From CAZYJR01 sp964647905 (GTDB lineage: Bacteria; Desulfobacterota; DSM-4660; Desulfatiglandales; HGW-15), in contig CAZYJR010000006.1 in NCBI GenBank assembly GCA_964647905.1, positions 73,304 to 137,303 on the forward strand: DNA of 64,000 nucleotides. The letters run 5' to 3'. The notes under the pieces are model-generated. The model was not told where the DNA came from, made no database searches, and was given only the letters and a program-made list of their open reading frames with translations. Within the stretch, counting starts at the first letter, position 1. Every line of letters starts with the position of its first letter. The translations under genes and the position numbers were made by a program. This document shows, in pieces, positions 1 to 8,421 of this stretch.

Positions 1-52
1 TCAGGAACGCCGATCTGGTCCTGTCCACCACCACGATCTTGAGCCGCAGCAT
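1..52 (-). CDS. rlmH: RlmH-like 23S rRNA methyltransferase, 5' end only
   Basis: Only the first 17 codons lie in the window; the gene runs off the left edge. The visible peptide begins MLRLKIVVVDRTRSAFL, which fits the N-terminal beta strand of the RlmH/SPOUT family that methylates pseudouridine 1915 of 23S rRNA. It starts 10 nt after the thrC stop on the same strand, so the two are probably co-transcribed. The identification rests on a short peptide and is tentative. Confidence 0.45.
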   Translation of the reverse strand, partial: MLRLKIVVVDRTRSAFL

Positions 53-62
53 CAGACCGGGA

Positions 63-1571
63 TCACTCCTTCTCCTCTTCCAGCCCCAGGATGCGGGCGA
101 TCTCGGCCGCGGTCTCCTTGACGAACCGCTCCAGGTCCCCTCCCTCCAGGGGGCTCCCGGGCTCCGGGACCCGCTCCAGAGAGGCGGGCCGCACCACGGT
201 GGGGGCGTTCTTCAGTTCGGGCCTGGGCCTGATCCCGAAGGCCGGGTCAAAGGCGTCCTCGAAGTACATGTCCTGGAACCCGAGGAACTTGAGCATGTGG
301 GCGGTGGAGTCCAGGACGCCGGTCTCGTCGCACCCCACCAGGCCCTGCTCCACGGCCCGGGCGAAACCGGCCATGGACTCGCCGCCCTGGGTGCAGGCTA
401 TGTTGCCGTTTCGGTTGGCTATGATCATGGAGTCCATGATCTCCTGCTCCGAGACCCTGACCACGAACACGCGCCTGCCGCCCGCGACCCGCTCGTAGCG
501 GCCGACCAGGTCCACCACCCTGGGCATGGAGACCGGGTTGCCGATCATGGCCGCCTGGGCCACGCTGGGGCGGACGCTCACCGGCCTGAACTCACGCCTC
601 CCGGGCTCCTCCTCCGTGTAATACCTGAAGACCGGGTCGGCGTGCTCGGACTGGACTCCCACCACCTTGGGGAGCCCGGAGATGATCCCAAGCTCCCGGA
701 ACTTGAGGAACCCCTCCAGGACCGCGGTGATGTTCCCGGCGTTGCCTATGGGGAGCACCACCACCTTGTCCTCCACCTCATAGTCGAAGTCCTGGGCTGT
801 CTCGAACGAGAAGGACTCCTGCCCCAGGATGCGCCAACTGTTCTTGGAGTTCAAGAGAGCCACGTGGTAGCGGTCCGCCAGGGTCTCCACCACCTTCATG
901 CAGTCGTCGAACACGCCCGGGATCTCCAGCACGCGGGCCCCGCTTCCCAGGGGTTGGCCCAACTGCTGCGGGGTCACCTTCCCGTGGGGCAGGAGCACGG
1001 CCGACTTGAGGAACTCCTCCAGGTACGAGGCGTAAAGGGCCGCAGAGGCCGAGGTGTCCCCGGTGGAGGCGCAGATGGAAAGGAGGCTCTTCACCCCCTG
1101 CTCGGCCGCGTAATGGTTGAGGAAGCTCAAGGCGCACGCCATTCCCCTGTCCTTGAAGGATGCGCTGGGGTTGAGGCCGTCGTTCTTGAAGTAGAAGTCG
1201 CGGCCCAGCTCGCCCCTAAGGCGTGGGTTGGCCCTCACCACCGGTGTGTGTCCCTCGCCCAAATAGACTATGCGCTCCAGGGGTATCACCGGCGCGATGA
1301 ACTCGTAGTACCTGAAGACCCCCTTCAGAGACTGGATGTTGAGCATGCGGCGGTAGTCCAGGATCCGCCTCCAGTCCTCCGACGGGGTCTCGGCCAGCGC
1401 GGGGAAACCGGGGTCCCGGAGCATGAGGACGCTCCCGCATTCGGGACAGGTGTAGAGGAGCCTTTCCGTGCCGGACTCCCGGCCGCACCCCAGGCAGTGG
1501 TACACCATCTCCCCCCGGGGCTCGGGCACCAGCCCGGGGCGTATCTCTTCAGGGAAGTCTTGGAGTTTCAT
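63..1571 (-). CDS. thrC: threonine synthase
   Basis: A 502-aa PLP enzyme converting O-phosphohomoserine to threonine. The PLP lysine lies in PSASFKDRG (Lys about 140), and a glycine-rich phosphate loop, PIGNAGN, follows. The N-terminus carries a CxxC...CxxC zinc ribbon (about residues 26-45), found in the longer archaeal/deltaproteobacterial-type enzymes rather than the E. coli type. Two ATGs lie two codons apart; the second (1571) has GAAAGG 6 nt upstream, the first has no room for a ribosome site, so 1571 is chosen. It is divergent from kdsD across about 165 nt and followed by rlmH. Confidence 0.93.
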   Translation of the reverse strand: MKLQDFPEEIRPGLVPEPRGEMVYHCLGCGRESGTERLLYTCPECGSVLMLRDPGFPALAETPSEDWRRILDYRRMLNIQSLKGVFRYYEFIAPVIPLERIVYLGEGHTPVVRANPRLRGELGRDFYFKNDGLNPSASFKDRGMACALSFLNHYAAEQGVKSLLSICASTGDTSASAALYASYLEEFLKSAVLLPHGKVTPQQLGQPLGSGARVLEIPGVFDDCMKVVETLADRYHVALLNSKNSWRILGQESFSFETAQDFDYEVEDKVVVLPIGNAGNITAVLEGFLKFRELGIISGLPKVVGVQSEHADPVFRYYTEEEPGRREFRPVSVRPSVAQAAMIGNPVSMPRVVDLVGRYERVAGGRRVFVVRVSEQEIMDSMIIANRNGNIACTQGGESMAGFARAVEQGLVGCDETGVLDSTAHMLKFLGFQDMYFEDAFDPAFGIRPRPELKNAPTVVRPASLERVPEPGSPLEGGDLERFVKETAAEIARILGLEEEKE

Positions 1572-1735
1572 AATCATCCTTTCTCTCTCGCTGAAAATCA
1601 GGAATTCGGGTCCTGGTTACAATAAACCCTTTCGGATTGCAAAGGCAAACACGTTGGGCCTTGAGCGGAGGGCGGGATCGTGATACATAGACCGGCACCG
1701 GCGGGCGGGGCGTCCGGCCGGGGACGGGGTTCGAG

Positions 1736-2737
1736 ATGATTACGGAGCATATCAAGGAGGTCCTGAGGATCGAGGCCCAGGCCATCCTGGATCTGGTGGA
1801 CCGGGTGGGGCCGGATTTGGAAAAGGCGGTCCGGATGATCCTGGAGGCCAGGGGAAGGGTGATACTGACCGGGATGGGCAAGTCCGGTCTGGTGGCCAGG
1901 AAGATTTCCGCCACCCTGAACAGCACCGGCACGCCCTCGCTTTTCCTGCACCCGGCCGAGGCCATCCACGGCGACCTGGGGATGGTCACGGGCGACGACA
2001 TAATCCTTGCCATATCCAACAGCGGGAGGACCGCGGAGATCAATCAACTGCTTCCCATTCTCAAGGGGATGGAAGCGCGGATCATATCCATGACCGGCCG
2101 GCTAGACTCACCCATGGCCAGAGAGAGCGACGTGGTGATCGACGTGGCGGTGGAGCGCGAGGCCTGCCCCATGGGACTGGCGCCGACCGCGAGCACCACC
2201 GCGGCCCTGGCCATGGGCGACGCCCTGGCCGTGGCCCTCATCCACTGCCGGAGGTTCAGCCGCAAGGACTTCCGGAGGTTCCACCCGGGCGGGACCCTGG
2301 GAGAGCGGCTCTCCACCCGGGTGGGAGAGGTCATGCTCACCGGGGAGAGGATCCCGCTGGTCCGCTCGGGCGTGACCCTGGAAGAGGCGGTCGGAGAGAT
2401 CGAGGAAAAGAGCCTCGGCGCGGCCCTGGTGGTGGACGGGGACGAGCGCCTGGCAGGCATCATCACGGACGGCGACCTTCGCAGGGTGCTGGCCGGGCGG
2501 GGTGGGATCGGCGGCCTCAGGGCCGAAGACGCCATGTCCCCCGCGCCCAAGACGGTGCACGAGGATCAGACTGCCGCCGAGGCCCTGGGCCTCATGGAGA
2601 TGTTCGCCATCACCCATCTGGCCATACTGGACAAGAAAAGGAGGGTGAAGGGCGTGGTCCACCTCCACGACCTGCTGGGCAGGGAGGAGTTCCGCATCAA
2701 TGGTGGAATCCAGGTTACCCCACGGCCTGATAGTTGA
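1736..2737 (+). CDS. kdsD: D-arabinose-5-phosphate isomerase, KpsF/GutQ family
   Basis: A 333-aa protein with an N-terminal SIS sugar isomerase domain (about residues 35-175, with GMGKSGLVARK and SNSGRTAE) and a C-terminal CBS pair (about 200-330). This is the family length and domain order. KdsD interconverts ribulose-5-P and arabinose-5-P, the first step to Kdo for lipopolysaccharide. The next gene starts inside its 3' end (38-nt overlap), so translation is probably coupled. Transketolase, which supplies pentose phosphates, lies two genes downstream. Confidence 0.92.
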   Translation: MITEHIKEVLRIEAQAILDLVDRVGPDLEKAVRMILEARGRVILTGMGKSGLVARKISATLNSTGTPSLFLHPAEAIHGDLGMVTGDDIILAISNSGRTAEINQLLPILKGMEARIISMTGRLDSPMARESDVVIDVAVEREACPMGLAPTASTTAALAMGDALAVALIHCRRFSRKDFRRFHPGGTLGERLSTRVGEVMLTGERIPLVRSGVTLEEAVGEIEEKSLGAALVVDGDERLAGIITDGDLRRVLAGRGGIGGLRAEDAMSPAPKTVHEDQTAAEALGLMEMFAITHLAILDKKRRVKGVVHLHDLLGREEFRINGGIQVTPRPDS

Positions 2738-3650
2738 GCTGCTGACCCCGCTGGACTCGGAGGGCGCAGTGGACCGCCGCGGGCTGGCCGCTCAGTTGGA
2801 GCGCCTCCGGGTTCATGCGGATGGCATCCTCTTGTGCGGGCCCTGGGCGGGCAGGGGGCTCTCCCTCACCGCGGCCCGGAGGGCGGAGGTCCTGGAGGCG
2901 GCGGCCGCCGGGGCGGGAGGCGACACACCCCTGCTTGCATGGATCACCGGGCGGTCTCCGGACGAGACCGCCGGGAACCTGGCCTCCCTGGAGGCCCGAG
3001 TCCGGGAGGCCGGCGCCGAAACGCCGATCTCCTGGGTGGACACCCCCCTCTTCCACCACAGCAACAGGGGGCTTCCCGCGTATTACAGGGACCTTCTGTC
3101 CGTCGCCGGGAGGCCCGTGATCCTCTGGAACGACCCGGAACTGGTCAAGGAGTCCGGCAAGGCCCTCAAGAGGTCCCACATCCGCACGGCCGTGCTAAAG
3201 GAGCTTGCACACCTCGAAGAGATCCGGGGGCTGATCTTCACGGGGTCCCTGGAGCGATGCCGGAACTACCGCAAGGCCGCCGGGTTCAGGGCCGAGTTCC
3301 GGATCTACGACGGTGACGAGGATCAGTTCCTGGCACACCCCAGCAGCCACGGGGTGGTCTCCCAGGGCGCGAACCTGGCTCCATCGGCCTGGCGGGAGGT
3401 CGCGGCCTACTCGCTTCAAGGCGGCCCCGAGGGCGGAGGACGAACCGACCGCCTGAGGCGGATCTGGGACCTGGGGCAATTCCTCCACGCGCTGCGGGAA
3501 ACCTACTTGAAATCGCCGGCCCCGCTTATCCAAGGAGCCCTCCAGGCAAGCGGCGTCCTCGAGACCGGAGCCCCGCCGTACGAGGAGCCCGCCGATCCCG
3601 CAGGGGTATCCTGCCTGGCGTCCATGATCAAGGATAGGGGGGAGGCCTGA
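2700..3650 (+). CDS. DapA-fold (dihydrodipicolinate synthase family) protein without the catalytic lysine
   Basis: 316 aa with the length and overall pattern of the class I aldolase DapA/NAL family. The usual landmarks are altered. The Schiff-base segment GIKEATG is replaced by GLIFTG, so the lysine position holds Ile about 179. The catalytic tyrosine of LYNVP becomes Trp about 143 in LWNDP. The pyruvate-binding GTTGE loop becomes GPWAG. The C-terminal HGVVSQGANLAP segment matches the family. It overlaps kdsD by 38 nt. It cannot use the normal lysine chemistry, so it is either a pseudoenzyme or has another activity; substrate unknown. Confidence 0.75.
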   Translation: MVESRLPHGLIVELLTPLDSEGAVDRRGLAAQLERLRVHADGILLCGPWAGRGLSLTAARRAEVLEAAAAGAGGDTPLLAWITGRSPDETAGNLASLEARVREAGAETPISWVDTPLFHHSNRGLPAYYRDLLSVAGRPVILWNDPELVKESGKALKRSHIRTAVLKELAHLEEIRGLIFTGSLERCRNYRKAAGFRAEFRIYDGDEDQFLAHPSSHGVVSQGANLAPSAWREVAAYSLQGGPEGGGRTDRLRRIWDLGQFLHALRETYLKSPAPLIQGALQASGVLETGAPPYEEPADPAGVSCLASMIKDRGEA

Positions 3651-3764
3651 GCCCCCGCCGGGCGTTCCCCTGGGGAAACGGCCTTGACACCCGGGCCGGA
3701 TGCGATAGAGTACGCACCCGGCCCCGGGGGGCGCCCCCGCAAAATCAGCAGGAGACAAAGACCC

Positions 3765-5777
3765 ATGAAGAACGACCTGGATACCATTTGTATAAACACC
3801 ATCCGCATGCTCTCAGCAGACGGAGTGGAGCGGGCCAAGTCCGGACACCCCGGACTTCCCATGGGCTGCGCGCCCATGGCCTACGTGCTCTGGACCCGGC
3901 ATCTCAAGCACGACCCGGCCGATCCCCAATGGCCGGACAGGGACCGCTTCGTCCTCTCGGCCGGCCATGGATCCATGCTCCTCTACAGCCTGCTCCACCT
4001 GACCGGCTATGACCTCTCCCTCGAGGACCTCAAGGAATTCAGGCAGTGGGGGAGCCGCACGCCGGGCCACCCCGAGTTCGGCAGGACCCCGGGTGTGGAG
4101 ACCACCACCGGCCCGCTGGGACAGGGCCTTGCGAACGCCGTGGGTATGGCCGCGGCCGAGCGCTTCCTGGCGGCCCGATTCAACCGCCCCGGCCACGAGA
4201 TCGTGGACCACCGGACCTATGTCCTGGCAAGCGACGGGGACCTGATGGAGGGCATAAGCCACGAGGCCGCATCCCTCGCAGGGCACCTGAGGTTGGGAAG
4301 GCTGATCTGCCTCTACGACGACAACCGCATAACCATAGACGGCGGGACCGAGCTCAGCTTCACCGAGGACCGGGAGGCCAGGTTCGCCGCCTACGGATGG
4401 CACACCCTGCGGGTGGAGGACGGAAACGACCCGGAGGCCCTGGACCGGGCCATACGGGAGGCCCGGGAGGAGGAAGAACGGCCCTCGCTGATATCGGTCC
4501 GCACCCGCATAGGCTTCGGGAGCCCGAACAAGCAGGACAAATCCTCGGCCCACGGCGAACCCTTGGGGGAGGAGGAGCTGCGGCTGACCAAGGAGAGTCT
4601 GGGCTGGCCGCAGGATCCCCGGTTCCACATCCCTCAGGAAGCCCTGAAGAGATTCGGGCGGGCCCTGGAAGAGGGGCGGCGAAGCCGCGGGGAATGGCTG
4701 GAGCGCATGGCCGCTTACAAGGACGAGCACCCCGATCTCGCGGCGGAGTGGGAGAGATGGATCTCCATGGAGATGCCCTCAGGCCTGGAGCGGGACATAC
4801 CCGCGTTCGAGCCCGGTGCAAAGGCCGTGGCCACCCGCGCGGCCTCGGGAAAGGTATTGAACGCGCTGGCCCGGAGGCTACCCAACCTGGCCGGGGGCTC
4901 GGCCGACCTCTCCCCTTCCAACAAGACCGTGGTGGAAGGGGCGCCGGTCTTCCGGGCCGGGGCCTACGAGGGGCGGAATTTCCACTTCGGCGTGCGGGAG
5001 CACGCCATGGCCGGGATGATGAACGGCATGGCGCTCCACGGCGGCCTGATTCCATACTGCGGGACCTTCCTGATATTCGCCGACTACATGCGCCCGGCCA
5101 TGCGTTTGGCAGCCATGATGGGCCTCAGGGTGATATACATCCTCACCCACGACAGCATCGGCCTGGGAGAGGACGGCCCCACACACCAGCCCATAGAGCA
5201 GTTGGCCGCACTCAGGGCCATCCCCGGGCTCACCCTGATACGGCCGGCTGATGCGGGCGAGACAGCCGAGGCCTGGATGAACGCACTCACCAGGCGGGAC
5301 GGGCCCACGGCCCTGTCCCTGACCAGGCAGGGGGTGCCGGTACTGGACCGCGGCGGGTGTCCGGGCGGGGTCCACAAGGGGGCCTATATACTGAGAGAGG
5401 CCCGGGGCGGCCGGCCGGACGTGATCCTGATCGGCACGGGCTCCGAGGTGGGCATCGCCCTGGAGGCGGCGGTTCAAGTGGAAAGGGCCGCGGCGAGCGC
5501 GAGGGTGGTTAGCATGCCTTCCTGGGAGCTCTTCGAGGCCCAGCCCGAGGAATACCGCAAGGAGGTGCTCCCGCCCGAGATCACCGCGAGGGTGGTGATT
5601 GAGGCCGGGGCCACCCAGGGGTGGTGCAGGTATGCGGGCGAGAGGGGCATCGTACTGGGGATCGACCGATTCGGCGCGTCCGCCCCGTATGAGGTCCTCT
5701 ACGAACGTTTCGGGCTGACCCCGGAAAGAGCGGCGGAGGCGGCCTTGTCCCTGCTGGGGGCGGATCAGGGCAGGTAG
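3765..5777 (+). CDS. tkt: transketolase
   Basis: A 670-aa thiamine-diphosphate enzyme of the non-oxidative pentose phosphate pathway. Visible marks are GHGSM (His about 68), the TPP/Mg site in SDGDLMEG (about 157-163), the pyrimidine-domain GVREHAM and DSIGLGEDGPTHQP, and the C-terminal domain. The reading frame is open further upstream, but ATG 3765 has AGGAG about 10 nt upstream and starts the conserved N-terminus. It overlaps the convergent ttcA by 13 nt at the 3' end. Confidence 0.96.
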   Translation: MKNDLDTICINTIRMLSADGVERAKSGHPGLPMGCAPMAYVLWTRHLKHDPADPQWPDRDRFVLSAGHGSMLLYSLLHLTGYDLSLEDLKEFRQWGSRTPGHPEFGRTPGVETTTGPLGQGLANAVGMAAAERFLAARFNRPGHEIVDHRTYVLASDGDLMEGISHEAASLAGHLRLGRLICLYDDNRITIDGGTELSFTEDREARFAAYGWHTLRVEDGNDPEALDRAIREAREEEERPSLISVRTRIGFGSPNKQDKSSAHGEPLGEEELRLTKESLGWPQDPRFHIPQEALKRFGRALEEGRRSRGEWLERMAAYKDEHPDLAAEWERWISMEMPSGLERDIPAFEPGAKAVATRAASGKVLNALARRLPNLAGGSADLSPSNKTVVEGAPVFRAGAYEGRNFHFGVREHAMAGMMNGMALHGGLIPYCGTFLIFADYMRPAMRLAAMMGLRVIYILTHDSIGLGEDGPTHQPIEQLAALRAIPGLTLIRPADAGETAEAWMNALTRRDGPTALSLTRQGVPVLDRGGCPGGVHKGAYILREARGGRPDVILIGTGSEVGIALEAAVQVERAAASARVVSMPSWELFEAQPEEYRKEVLPPEITARVVIEAGATQGWCRYAGERGIVLGIDRFGASAPYEVLYERFGLTPERAAEAALSLLGADQGR

Positions 5778-6484
5778 TCCGGGCGCACGTTTGAAAGTGC
5801 GTGGAAGATGTTCCCCTTGATCTTGCGGTTGCTCCGGTAGAGGGATCGGAGCATGCCGCTCACCTCGCTCCTCTTGGTCGACCCGGCGCTGGGGCAGCCG
5901 AGATCGATCTCCGGCCATCCCATAGCCTTGGAGTATCGCTCCAAAACGGCTTCGTCCACCAGGTAGAGGGGCCGTATCACGGTCATCTCCCCTCCGAAGA
6001 ACTCCTGCACGGGCTTCATGGTGCTGATCGAGGCCCCGTAGAAGATGTTCAGGAACAGGGTCTCGATCACGTCGTCCTTGTGATGGCCGAAGGCGATCTT
6101 GTTGCACCCCAGCTCCGCAGCCTTCTCGAAAAGGGCCTTCCTCCGCAGCCTTGAGCAGAGAAAGCAGGGGTTCTCCCGGTTTTCAGGCCCGTGCGCCCGG
6201 GGGCCAAAATCGCTCCTTATCACGCTGAAGGGGAACCCGTGCTCCTCCAGCCAGGCCGCCATCCGGCCGGCCGAGTCAGCGCCGAAGCCCGGGTCCACGT
6301 GGACCGCAATGATGTCGTAGTCCACCGGGATCCTGGCCAGGCGCTCCCTCAGGAGCCAGAGGAGAGCGAGGCTGTCCTTCCCGCCGGATACGGCCGCCAG
6401 TATTCGGTCCCCGCCCGAGATCATGCCCCAGCGGTGGATGGCCTTCCCGCTCAGGCGCTTGATCTCTTTGGCCGCGTAACTCAA
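5765..6484 (-). CDS. ttcA: TtcA-like tRNA thiolation ATPase
   Basis: 239-aa N-type ATP pyrophosphatase. The PP-loop SGGKDS is at residues 33-38, with the CFLC pair at 107/110 and a third Cys at 197 (LGCPSAG), the arrangement used by TtcA to hold an Fe-S cluster for 2-thiocytidine formation at tRNA position 32. It is shorter than E. coli TtcA (about 310 aa) but lacks TilS-type C-terminal domains. It starts 14 nt after yggS and ends overlapping the convergent tkt. Exact tRNA target is inferred. Confidence 0.8.
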   Translation of the reverse strand: MSYAAKEIKRLSGKAIHRWGMISGGDRILAAVSGGKDSLALLWLLRERLARIPVDYDIIAVHVDPGFGADSAGRMAAWLEEHGFPFSVIRSDFGPRAHGPENRENPCFLCSRLRRKALFEKAAELGCNKIAFGHHKDDVIETLFLNIFYGASISTMKPVQEFFGGEMTVIRPLYLVDEAVLERYSKAMGWPEIDLGCPSAGSTKRSEVSGMLRSLYRSNRKIKGNIFHALSNVRPDYLP

Positions 6485-6498
6485 GACCCGCGCCGCCC

Positions 6499-7152
6499 TC
6501 AGCCCCGCTCCCCGAAGATCAGGGTCCCTATCCGCACCAGGTTCGCGCCCTCCTCCAGGGCAACCTTGTAGGAGTTGGACATGCCCATGGAGAGGCAGCG
6601 CATGTCCACCCCGGGGATTCCCACTGAGCGGATCTCCTCGAAGAGCTCCCTTGTGGTGCGGAAGTACGGCCGGGATTCCTCAGGGTCCCCGGTAAAGGGG
6701 CCCATGGTCATGAGGCCCCGGACCTCCACGCTTTCCATGGAGGAGATCTCCCGGACCAGCCCGGCGGTCTCCTCGGGCCTTACCCCGGCCTTGTTCTCCT
6801 CGCGGCCGCTGTTGACCTCCACCAGCACCGGCATCCTGATCCCGGCCTTGGCGCACTCCTTGTCTATCTCCCGGGCCAGGCGCACGGAGTCCACGGTCTC
6901 GATCATGTCGAATATGCGTACCGCCTTTTTCACCTTGTTCCGCTGCAGGTGCCCGATCATGTGCCACTTGACCCGCCGGCCCACCCGCTCGAATACCGCC
7001 TCGGCCTCCTGGAGGTAGTTCTCCCCGACTATCCTCAGGCCGCCTTCGACGGCCTCAAGGATCTCCTCGGCCGAACGCGTCTTGGCCGCGGCCACCAGCT
7101 CCACCCCGGCCGGGAGCTCGTCCAGGATGCGCCTGACGTTCTCTCTTATCAT
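6499..7152 (-). CDS. yggS: YggS/PROSC-family PLP homeostasis protein
   Basis: 217-aa alanine-racemase-like single-barrel PLP-binding protein. The PLP lysine is in AAAKTRS (Lys 24); GENYLQEA, HMIGHLQRNK and LSMGMSNSYKVALEEG are family signatures. The frame is open 17 codons further upstream, but ATG 7152 has AAGGAG 7 nt upstream and starts at the conserved helix. It buffers the cellular PLP pool. It follows the HesB-like selenoprotein gene after a hairpin at 7272-7304 and precedes ttcA by 14 nt. Confidence 0.93.
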   Translation of the reverse strand: MIRENVRRILDELPAGVELVAAAKTRSAEEILEAVEGGLRIVGENYLQEAEAVFERVGRRVKWHMIGHLQRNKVKKAVRIFDMIETVDSVRLAREIDKECAKAGIRMPVLVEVNSGREENKAGVRPEETAGLVREISSMESVEVRGLMTMGPFTGDPEESRPYFRTTRELFEEIRSVGIPGVDMRCLSMGMSNSYKVALEEGANLVRIGTLIFGERG

Positions 7153-7271
7153 CGCCCGCTCCTTTTCGGGCCTCTCGGCCCGCTCAACGTCTTGACACAC
7201 CACTCTACTACCCCGTGGAGCGGGATTTCAACAACAGAGGAGGAGCGGGGTTGAAGTCCGGGTAAAGACAG

Positions 7272-7304
7272 GGCCTCCCGCCCCGATCCCAGGGACGGGA
7301 GGCC
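7272..7304 (-). terminator. hairpin after the HesB-like gene
   Basis: Perfect 9-bp arms GGCCTCCCG / CGGGAGGCC separated by 15 nt, 22 nt after the stop of the selenoprotein gene. There is no long U tract, only CTGTCTTT on the minus strand, so it may stabilise or attenuate the transcript rather than terminate it fully. Confidence 0.4.
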
Positions 7305-7325
7305 CCGCGAAGGAGGGTATACGGA

Positions 7326-7658
7326 TCAGCAGCTGCAGGAACCGCCCGTGCCGCAACTGGTGCCGCAACCGCCTCCGGCGTTGAGGTTGGACTGGATGGA
7401 GAACCCCGATCCCATGGCGGTCTCCACGAAGTCCACGTTGATGGGCTTTACCTGCTCGTATAGATCCCTGTTGATCACATAAGTGATCTCGTTCTTCTCG
7501 AATACTTGGTCGTCTTCCTTAGGCTCGTCCAGAGCCATGCCCAGCGAGGGCCCGGCTCAACCGCCTTGGGCGAGAAAAATCCTTATGCCGGGGACCTCCT
7601 CCTTGTCCTTTAGGAAGTCCTTGATCATGCCGTCGGCCTTGTCCGTTACTTGAAGCAT
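7326..7658 (-). CDS. HesB/IscA-like selenoprotein (in-frame UGA at 7557-7559)
   Basis: Reading from ATG 7658, preceded by a full AGGAGG site, gives 33 codons, a UGA, then 76 codons in the same frame. The UGA lies in AQGG-U-AGPSLGM (residue 34), exactly where IscA/HesB proteins have their first cluster-binding cysteine. The C-terminus ends GGGCGTSCGTGGSCSC, supplying Cys 98, 102, 108 and 110. Total 110 residues, the A-type Fe-S carrier length. HesB-like selenoproteins are known in selenium-using deltaproteobacteria. A small hairpin with a G in its loop follows the UGA at a suitable distance. Standard gene calling would record only the 70-codon 3' part, from an internal ATG at 7538. Likely role: Fe-S or selenium-linked redox chemistry. 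Confidence 0.88.
7522..7536 (-). promoter_or_regulatory. candidate bacterial SECIS hairpin
   Basis: On the mRNA, 21 nt after the UGA, GGCUC pairs with GAGCC around the loop UGGAC. The loop has G at its second position, and the loop-to-UGA distance (about 26 nt) falls in the range usual for bacterial SECIS elements. A second small hairpin (GCCC/GGGC) lies between it and the UGA and could stack below it. Confidence 0.55.
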
Positions 7659-7678
7659 TTTGTCCTCCTGATTATTCT

Positions 7679-7695
7679 CTGCCCCGCCGGGGCAG
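7679..7695 (-). promoter_or_regulatory. 5' leader hairpin of the selenoprotein gene
   Basis: Perfect 7-bp arms CTGCCCC / GGGGCAG around GGC in the untranslated leader, about 20 nt upstream of the start codon. Could affect mRNA stability or translation. Confidence 0.4.
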
Positions 7696-7708
7696 GGTTA
7701 AGTCTTTT

Positions 7709-7736
7709 AATCTATACATCGGCCGTGGATTGTCAA
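7709..7736 (-). promoter_or_regulatory. sigma-70-type promoter for the selenoprotein gene
   Basis: On the minus strand TTGACA (7736-7731) is followed after 16 nt by TAGATT (7714-7709), about 50 nt upstream of the ATG. The -35 is consensus, the -10 matches 4 of 6. Confidence 0.5.
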
Positions 7737-7785
7737 TCCCTTTCCGCCGTCATGCTTGTATAGAGCCGGAAACGCGCATCAGGTT

Positions 7786-8421
7786 TCAAGCGAAGACTGG
7801 CTCTTCGCTCATGCGCTGCTCCAGCCACGCCAGGACCTTTCGGAACTCGGAGCGCAGCTCGGCCATGGCCTTTCCCCTGTGGCTGACGCGGTTCTTTACC
7901 CCGGCCGGGAGCTCGGCGAATGTCCTTCCCAGGGGCGGGTAAAAGAAGACCGGGTCATACCCGAACCCCTCATCCCCCGAGGGCCGGAGGGCTATCTCCC
8001 CTTCGCAGCGCGCCTCGTACGTCAGGGCCGGCCCCCTGGGAACAGCGATGCTTATGTTGCAGACGAACTCCGCCCGTCGGTCGGCAACGCCCGACAGCTC
8101 CTCCAAGAGCTTCCGGATGTTGTCCTCGTCCCCGGCCCCGGGGCCGGCGTAGCGGGCCGAACGTATGCCCGGGGCCCCTCCCAGGGCCGAGACCACCAGG
8201 CCGGAGTCGTCCGCGAGCGCGGGCAGCCCCAGGGCCTTTGCCGTAAAAGAGGCCTTCTTGTAGGCGTTCTCCTCAAAGGTGGACCCGTCCTCCTCCACCT
8301 CGGGGATGGGGCCGAAGTCGTTCAAGCTGCGCAGCTCCACTCCGAAATCGCCAACAAGCTCGCGGAACTCCCGGATCTTTCCCGGATTGCGCGTGGCCAG
8401 CACGATGGTTCTCTCAAGCAT
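7786..8421 (-). CDS. rdgB: XTP/dITP pyrophosphatase, RdgB/HAM1 family
   Basis: 211-aa house-cleaning pyrophosphatase that hydrolyses non-canonical purine triphosphates. Signatures are ATRNPGKIREF at the start, FEENAYKKA, ALADDSGL with the catalytic acids, and GFGYDPVFF. The frame is open 18 codons further, but ATG 8421 begins the conserved strand and overlaps the pgi stop by 8 nt, implying translational coupling. Confidence 0.93.
   Translation of the reverse strand: MLERTIVLATRNPGKIREFRELVGDFGVELRSLNDFGPIPEVEEDGSTFEENAYKKASFTAKALGLPALADDSGLVVSALGGAPGIRSARYAGPGAGDEDNIRKLLEELSGVADRRAEFVCNISIAVPRGPALTYEARCEGEIALRPSGDEGFGYDPVFFYPPLGRTFAELPAGVKNRVSHRGKAMAELRSEFRKVLAWLEQRMSEEPVFA

Noticed and set aside
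39..1625. 528-codon plus-strand open frame opposite threonine synthase, and many similar long frames opposite tkt, pgi, pilY1 and secA
   Set aside because: High-GC antisense shadow frames: His/Pro/Gly-rich translation with no motif, while the opposite strand encodes a clear enzyme.
7272..7304. Strong rho-independent terminator
   Set aside because: Hairpin is perfect, but there is no U tract on the minus strand; listed as a weak terminator only.
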